The position numbers were made by a program, and so were the translations under genes. The notes under the pieces are model-generated. The model did no database searches. It had not been told where the DNA came from and worked only from the letters and a program-made list of their open reading frames with translations. Positions 59,230-64,000 of a stretch of DNA of 64,000 bases are shown here, one piece after another. The stretch comes from Oceanobacter sp. 1_MG-2023. GTDB taxonomy: Bacteria > Pseudomonadota > Gammaproteobacteria > Pseudomonadales > Oceanobacteraceae. The first letter of the stretch is position 1, and every line of letters starts with the position of its first letter. The DNA lies in contig NZ_JAUYWA010000013.1 in NCBI RefSeq assembly GCF_030689025.1, positions 1-64,000 on the forward strand. Direction: 5' to 3'.

Positions 59230-61332
59230 ATGAATCTTTTAAATGCTGTACGCACTCTGGGCCGTACCTGGGTTGCAGCTTTGCTGATGCTTCAGGCCGG
59301 CCTGTCTTCCGCTGCCGTACTGAACGATATCGCTTTTTCATCACTTCCCGGTGATGTAACAGAAATCAGCCTGACATTTGACAGTGCGCCGCCGGAAATC
59401 AGTGGTTACACCATTGAAAAGCCAGCCCGTATTGCCATTGATATGCCTGGTGTTGTCAGTGCCTTGAAAACAAAACGCCACCAGATCGGTGCTGGTAATG
59501 CCCGGTCGGCGGTTGTGGTCACTACCCAGGATCGTTCCCGGTTGGTGATTAATCTGTCTCGTATGGTTGCTTATACAACCAGTTCCAATGGCAATCTGTT
59601 GCTGATTCGTGTGGGAGCCAGTAATGAAGGGCAAATGACCATAGAAAGTCAGTCGTCTTTGCTGGGCGGGGCGCCGGCTTCGGCAGGAATGAATGAACTG
59701 AAAGTGGTCAATGTTGATTTTCGACGTGGCGAGCAAGGCGATGGCCAGGTGCAGATCATGTTGAATGATGCCAAGGCGGCCGCCAATATCCGCAGGGAAG
59801 GATCAAAAATTATCGCCGACCTGTCTGGGGTTCGTTTGCCTAATGAGCTGAGCCGTCGCCTGGATGTGACTGACTTTGCTACTCCGGTTCAGTATGTGGA
59901 CGCCAAGGATCATGAAGGTGGCACGCGCATTGTAATTGAGCCTGTCTCGGATGATTTTGAATACCTGGCTTATCAGACCGATCGTTTATTGTCGATTAAC
60001 GTGACCAATCTGCCAGAAGAGGCGGCGGAAGAACGTAAGAAAAAATTCCCGTTCACGGGTGAAAAACTGTCACTTAATTTCCAGAATATTGAAGTCCGGG
60101 CGGTACTGCAGCTGATTGCAGATTTTACCGGCCTGAATCTGGTCGCCTCGGATACGGTGCAAGGGAGTATTACTTTGCGGCTGCAAAATGTGCCGTGGGA
60201 TCAGGCGTTGGACCTGGTATTGAAAACCAAGGCGCTTGGTAAACGTCAGCTGGGATCTGTACTGTTGATTGCACCGGCTGAAGAAATTGCTGCCCGTGAA
60301 AAAATAGAGCTGGAAGCTGTACGTCAGGTGGAAGAGCTGGCTCCGCTGGTGCAAGAGTTCATGCAGTTCAAATATGCCAAGGCGGCGGATATCGCAACGA
60401 TCCTGACTTCCGACCAGGGGCTATTGTCTGAGCGCGGTACTGCTGTTGTGGATGAGCGTACCAATACGATTCTGATGAAAGATACCGCCTCGAATCTGGA
60501 AAAAGTACGTGAAGCTCTGGTAATGCTGGATGTGCCGGTGCGACAGGTATTGATTGAAGCCCGGATCGTGGCGGCATCGACGGCAGTTGGTGAAGAGCTG
60601 GGTGTCAAGTGGGGTGGTGGTTACTATCAGGATAATGGCTCCAACTGGGTGACTGCCGGTGGTAGTCAGCAAACCATTGAGGATACCAACCAGATTCTGT
60701 TTGATCGGGCATCCGGTGATGATGCCAGCGCATTGGATCTGGATTCAGCCAATATCGTTGATTTTGGGGCAACCAGCTCATCGGCTTCGACCTTTGCCAT
60801 TGGTTATCAGACTGTCGATTATCTGCTGGATCTGGAGTTGTCAGCCATTGAGACCGATGGTCGGGCGGAAATTGTTTCCCAGCCTCGGGTGATTACTGCC
60901 GATGGACAAACTGCCTTTATTGAATCCGGTACCCAGATTCCATATGAAGAGTCAACGTCCAGTGGTGCGACCAGTGTGACCTTCAAGTCGGCGGTATTGC
61001 GACTGGAAGTGACACCTCAAATCACGCCGGATGATCGTATTATCATGGATCTGGTCATTAATCAGGACTCGGTGGGGGAAGATACTTCGGCCGGTCCGAC
61101 GATTAATACCAATGCGGTACAGACTCAAGTGCTGGTAGATAATGGCGAAACTATCGTATTAGGTGGTATCTTCCGTTCTGAAGAAGTCAGGTCGGTCAGC
61201 AAGACGCCTTTCTTCGGGGATTTACCATTAATTGGAGCCCTGTTCCGTTACTCTAGCGTTTCGGATGACAAGAGCGAGTTACTTGTTTTCATCACGCCGA
61301 AGCTGGTGAAGGACTCCTTCAGCGCCAGATAG
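59230..61332 (+). CDS. pilQ: Type IV pilus secretin PilQ
   Basis: A 700-residue outer-membrane secretin, the channel for the pilus. A signal peptide ends near LSSAAVL, then an N-terminal AMIN region (peptidoglycan binding, about residues 30-280), an STN/N0 domain (LNFQNIEVRAVLQLIADFTG), N1 (EFMQFKYAKAADIATIL), and the secretin domain with VEVTPQ-type strands and VPLLGDLPLIGALFR-like PFFGDLPLIGALFR. The ATG at 59230 lies one base after the pilP stop with GGCGGAG upstream. The secretin part has an Asp-rich loop (about residues 495-520). Confidence 0.96.
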   Translation: MNLLNAVRTLGRTWVAALLMLQAGLSSAAVLNDIAFSSLPGDVTEISLTFDSAPPEISGYTIEKPARIAIDMPGVVSALKTKRHQIGAGNARSAVVVTTQDRSRLVINLSRMVAYTTSSNGNLLLIRVGASNEGQMTIESQSSLLGGAPASAGMNELKVVNVDFRRGEQGDGQVQIMLNDAKAAANIRREGSKIIADLSGVRLPNELSRRLDVTDFATPVQYVDAKDHEGGTRIVIEPVSDDFEYLAYQTDRLLSINVTNLPEEAAEERKKKFPFTGEKLSLNFQNIEVRAVLQLIADFTGLNLVASDTVQGSITLRLQNVPWDQALDLVLKTKALGKRQLGSVLLIAPAEEIAAREKIELEAVRQVEELAPLVQEFMQFKYAKAADIATILTSDQGLLSERGTAVVDERTNTILMKDTASNLEKVREALVMLDVPVRQVLIEARIVAASTAVGEELGVKWGGGYYQDNGSNWVTAGGSQQTIEDTNQILFDRASGDDASALDLDSANIVDFGATSSSASTFAIGYQTVDYLLDLELSAIETDGRAEIVSQPRVITADGQTAFIESGTQIPYEESTSSGATSVTFKSAVLRLEVTPQITPDDRIIMDLVINQDSVGEDTSAGPTINTNAVQTQVLVDNGETIVLGGIFRSEEVRSVSKTPFFGDLPLIGALFRYSSVSDDKSELLVFITPKLVKDSFSAR

Positions 61333-61335
61333 TCT

Positions 61336-61857
61336 ATGCCGTCCGAACAATCGATTTTTCTAATAGGGCCAATGGGAGCGGGTAAAACCACCATTGGCCG
61401 TTTGCTTTCCAGCGAGATGCATCTTGAATTTGTCGATTCTGACAAATTTATCGAGGAGCGTTGTGGTGCCAATATTCCCTGGATCTTTGATATGGAAGGG
61501 GAAGCGGGTTTTCGTGATCGCGAAGAGCAGGCAATAGATATCCTCACGCAACGCCAGGGTTTGGTTCTGGCGACGGGTGGTGGTGCTGTTATGAGGCCTG
61601 TTAATCGTCAGCATCTCGGAGGACGTGGCATTGTGGTGTATTTATGCACTTCCGTTGAGCAACAAATAGCCCGTACCTCAAAGGACAAAAATCGCCCTCT
61701 GTTACAAACAGCCAATCCAGCACAAGTGCTGCGAGAGTTGTTCCGCAAGCGTGACCCTCTGTATCGAGAAGTTGCCCACATCGTATTACAAACCGACCAG
61801 CGTAATCCTCGCTGGGTCGTCAATGAAATAAAAAAACGTATTAAGGCCCTGTCATGA
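61336..61857 (+). CDS. aroK: Shikimate kinase
   Basis: A 173-residue kinase that phosphorylates shikimate in the chorismate pathway. Walker A is GPMGAGKTT, the shikimate-binding Asp is in [13 protein letters not shown], the GGG loop is ATGGGAVMR and the lid Arg lies in KDKNRPLL. It follows pilQ by three bases and overlaps aroB by ATGA. The pilQ-aroK-aroB-damX order matches E. coli (hofQ) and Pseudomonas. Confidence 0.97.
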   Translation: MPSEQSIFLIGPMGAGKTTIGRLLSSEMHLEFVDSDKFIEERCGANIPWIFDMEGEAGFRDREEQAIDILTQRQGLVLATGGGAVMRPVNRQHLGGRGIVVYLCTSVEQQIARTSKDKNRPLLQTANPAQVLRELFRKRDPLYREVAHIVLQTDQRNPRWVVNEIKKRIKALS

Positions 61858-62939
61858 TTACATTGACCGTAGAGCTGGCTGAGCGCAGCTACCCAATTTA
61901 CATTGGTTCAGGGCTGTCCGCGACGCCAGAACTATTGACTCGTCATATCCGTGGTAAACAGGTCATGATTGTTACCAATACTACGGTCGCGCCACTGTAT
62001 CTGGATATGGTCAGGCAGATGCTGGATGGCTATCAGGTTGACAGTGTTGTTCTCCCTGATGGTGAGCAGTACAAAAACCTGGAAACACTGAATCTGATTT
62101 TTGACGCCTTGCTGGAGCAAGGACATAACCGCACCACAACCCTGCTGGCATTGGGAGGTGGCGTGATTGGTGATATGTGTGGTTACGCGGCCGCCAGTTA
62201 TCAGCGCGGGGTTGATTTTATTCAAATGCCGACCACGTTATTGTCACAGGTAGACTCTTCTGTTGGTGGTAAGACGGGCGTTAACCACCGCCTCGGTAAA
62301 AACATGATCGGTGCTTTCTATCAACCGCAAGCAGTCTTGATCGATACCGATACACTGACAACACTGCCATCTCGGGAAGTGTCGGCAGGCATGGCTGAAG
62401 TGATCAAGTACGGTCTGTTGGAAGACGTGGAATTTTATCACTGGATTCAGCAGCATGTTGATGGACTGATGGCTGGAGATGGAGCTCTGCTGGCACAGGC
62501 GATTCACACCTCTTGCGCTTGCAAAGCCCGTGTCGTGGCTCAGGATGAGCGTGAAGGAGGCATTCGCGCCATATTGAATCTTGGTCATACCTTCGGACAC
62601 GCGATTGAGTCCCATCAGGGTTACGGCCAATGGTTGCATGGCGAAGCCGTGGGTACCGGGTTGTTGATGGCGGCGGATCTTTCGTGTCGTATGGGAGCCA
62701 TATCGAGTGCAGACGTTGCTGAACTGAAGGCACTACTCATCCGCAGCTCTCTTCCGGTATTGCCTCCGGAAAATATGAGCGAAGAGGATTTTTTATCGCG
62801 GATGAGTCTGGATAAAAAAGTACTTGATGGTCGTATCCGACTGGTATTGTTACGCCGAATTGGACAAGCCTATATCACCTCAGATATAGACCGGACGCAG
62901 CTTTGCCAGACACTGGCAATGGCCGCATTAAACGGTTAA
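61854..62939 (+). CDS. aroB: 3-dehydroquinate synthase
   Basis: A 361-residue NAD- and zinc-dependent enzyme that cyclises DAHP to dehydroquinate. The NAD loop [14 protein letters not shown] is followed by [20 protein letters not shown] and the zinc ligands in [16 protein letters not shown] and HGEAVGTG. It overlaps aroK by four bases, so the two chorismate genes are translated together. Confidence 0.97.
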   Translation: MITLTVELAERSYPIYIGSGLSATPELLTRHIRGKQVMIVTNTTVAPLYLDMVRQMLDGYQVDSVVLPDGEQYKNLETLNLIFDALLEQGHNRTTTLLALGGGVIGDMCGYAAASYQRGVDFIQMPTTLLSQVDSSVGGKTGVNHRLGKNMIGAFYQPQAVLIDTDTLTTLPSREVSAGMAEVIKYGLLEDVEFYHWIQQHVDGLMAGDGALLAQAIHTSCACKARVVAQDEREGGIRAILNLGHTFGHAIESHQGYGQWLHGEAVGTGLLMAADLSCRMGAISSADVAELKALLIRSSLPVLPPENMSEEDFLSRMSLDKKVLDGRIRLVLLRRIGQAYITSDIDRTQLCQTLAMAALNG

Positions 62940-62959
62940 CCCCAACGCACGGAGGCCAT

Positions 62960-64000
62960 ATGGTATCGCCACTTTCTCAGGCGCCGGGTCAGGATATTTA
63001 TGCGTCACCGGCCCGTTATCTCGAGCTGATTTGTCACCTGAGTTGCTATTCCCCTCTGATGATGCTGATCCGGTATCAGTCCGAGGCAGATGGAGACTCG
63101 CTTGCCGCTGCTGTTGCCCGGCATTATGCGGATTCCAGTCTGGTGTTGCCCCTCGTGGCCGAGGATTTGCAAAAGACCCGGACGCTTATTGGCCAGCTGG
63201 CAGGGGCTCTGGGGGTGACCAAACTGCCTGTTGATGAAGTGGTGGCGCGAGAGGTGTTGCTGGAGCAGGCACGTATCCGTGCGGAGACGGCCGACCCGCT
63301 ATTGGTTATTGTCTCCCGGGCGGAGAGACTGCCTGCCGAGATGTTGCTGGCATTGTCCCAGTTTGCCTTGATGTCATCCCATGCTATTTCCTTTTGTCTG
63401 TTTGGACGTGAGGGCTTTGATGACGGCTTGAAAGAAGGCCCTGCGAGCGCGTCCATGTATCGTATTTCCTTGTTGGCACCTGAGGGGGCGCCCGAGCCTG
63501 AAGCGGCCATGCAAGCTGTTGCTGATACAAATTCCGGGGTGCAACAATCATCCGTAAAATCACCCAAGTCAGCAGAATCAGTAGCGCTGCCCAAGCGAGC
63601 AGAACCGTCCAGACCAGCAGAACCATCCAGGCCAACAGAACCATCCAGGCCAGTGGAGCCGGTCGCGACTACAAAGCGAGAGCCAGGATTCACAACAAAG
63701 AGTGATTTTGCAGACCTGCAGCTGGATGGTATCGACTTGAGCTCAACCAGCTCGCGCTCCTCTGCTCCATCATCGTCCAGCAGCAGGCGCTTTGATTGGT
63801 GCTTGCCAAACCTGAGTCAGCTGGATACCAATGCGTTGTTAAGTCAGCTGCGCTCTCCGCTGGCACTCGCCTTTATGACTGCCATTCTGTTGATCTTCAT
63901 CGTTATCGGATTGTTGTCAGGAGGAGATGAAGACAGTGCCGTTGCCACCACGGTACTCCAGGTGCCAATGCCACCGGTGATTGCCCGGCCTGAAGCTGAT
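62960..64000 (+). CDS. damX: DamX-like membrane protein, cut by the window end
   Basis: An open frame of 347 codons to the window end; the 3-prime part, where a SPOR domain is expected, is missing. GGAGG precedes the ATG at 62960. The N-terminal 170 residues form an alpha/beta domain that resembles the AAA-type domain of DamX homologues, but the place of the P-loop reads SEADGDSLAAAVARHYAD, without GxxxxGK[ST]. Then come a Pro/Ser/Glu-rich linker with an 18-bp repeat and a membrane helix, LALAFMTAILLIFIVIGLL (about residues 301-319). DamX acts at the division septum. The position behind aroB supports the name. Confidence 0.8.
   Translation, partial: MVSPLSQAPGQDIYASPARYLELICHLSCYSPLMMLIRYQSEADGDSLAAAVARHYADSSLVLPLVAEDLQKTRTLIGQLAGALGVTKLPVDEVVAREVLLEQARIRAETADPLLVIVSRAERLPAEMLLALSQFALMSSHAISFCLFGREGFDDGLKEGPASASMYRISLLAPEGAPEPEAAMQAVADTNSGVQQSSVKSPKSAESVALPKRAEPSRPAEPSRPTEPSRPVEPVATTKREPGFTTKSDFADLQLDGIDLSSTSSRSSAPSSSSSRRFDWCLPNLSQLDTNALLSQLRSPLALAFMTAILLIFIVIGLLSGGDEDSAVATTVLQVPMPPVIARPEAD
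63599..63652 (+). repeat. Three tandem 18-bp repeats in the damX-like gene
   Basis: Units at 63599-63616, 63617-63634 and 63635-63652 encode AEPSRP, AEPSRP and TEPSRP, followed by a partial unit (VEP). They differ at few bases. The repeat extends the flexible linker before the membrane helix and may vary in number between strains. Confidence 0.8.

Noticed and set aside
1..64000. CRISPR arrays, insertion sequences, prophage or integrase genes
   Set aside because: I saw no regularly spaced repeats, no transposase or integrase motifs and no terminal inverted repeats with target duplications.

Overview
This window reads as chromosomal DNA of a Gram-negative gammaproteobacterium close to the Oceanospirillales/Pseudomonadales. 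The support is conserved gene order: argS followed by a SPOR-domain gene; mutY-yggX close to hisB-hisH-hisA-hisF; serA divergent from a D-2-hydroxyglutarate dehydrogenase; and ponA divergent from pilMNOPQ-aroK-aroB-damX. Gene density is high and GC looks moderate. I see no insertion sequence, integrase, phage block, CRISPR array or rRNA operon. The only RNA gene I can support is one tRNA-Phe.

Layout. 1-5.0 kb: a HIT hydrolase, a ModF-like double ABC ATPase, a helical lipoprotein and ilvD. 5.0-5.7 kb: a gene-poor stretch with three perfect DnaA boxes, five copies of the heptamer GGATAAC/GTTATCC and an AT-rich core. 5.7-14.3 kb, minus strand: a nucleobase-catabolism locus made of a BMP-type ABC importer, a 2-oxoglutarate/Fe(II) dioxygenase, a CodA-like deaminase and a PucR-type regulator. 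The deaminase has Ser where E. coli CodA has the discriminating Asp314, which points to 5-methylcytosine. A 13-bp palindrome of the form GTGCA-N3-TGCAC occurs upstream of both transcription units. 15.0-18.2 kb: argS, a SPOR protein and an alpha/beta hydrolase.

18.4-37.8 kb is the accessory region of most interest, a catabolic gene set around one IclR-type regulator. It contains a porin, a Tau/Ssu-type ABC importer, a Rieske oxygenase with its reductase, a type I extradiol dioxygenase with all metal ligands, a NicC-like flavin hydroxylase, two SDRs (one without the Tyr/Lys pair), a RidA homologue, a cupin, an alpha/beta hydrolase, aspartate dehydrogenase, aldehyde dehydrogenase, a ThDP decarboxylase and aspartase. 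Three promoters (porin, importer operon, cupin operon) each carry TTTCATATA at or just after the -10 box, which suggests one IclR regulon. The enzyme set would suit breakdown of a nitrogen-containing bicyclic aromatic acid. Kynurenate is one candidate, because its classical route uses dioxygenation, dihydrodiol dehydrogenation, extradiol cleavage, 2-oxo-acid decarboxylation and aldehyde oxidation. The substrate is an inference.

37.9-50.7 kb: a membrane hydrolase, a PHB-depolymerase-like lipoprotein, tRNA-Phe with a clear promoter, yggX, mutY, a dual GGDEF-EAL protein, an orphan mlaC, a PanZ-like acetyltransferase, hisBHAF and a TonB-dependent receptor with a Cys-bracketed insertion. 50.8-64 kb: serA, the D-2-hydroxyglutarate dehydrogenase, ponA, the type IV pilus alignment operon, aroK, aroB and a damX-like gene cut by the window end.
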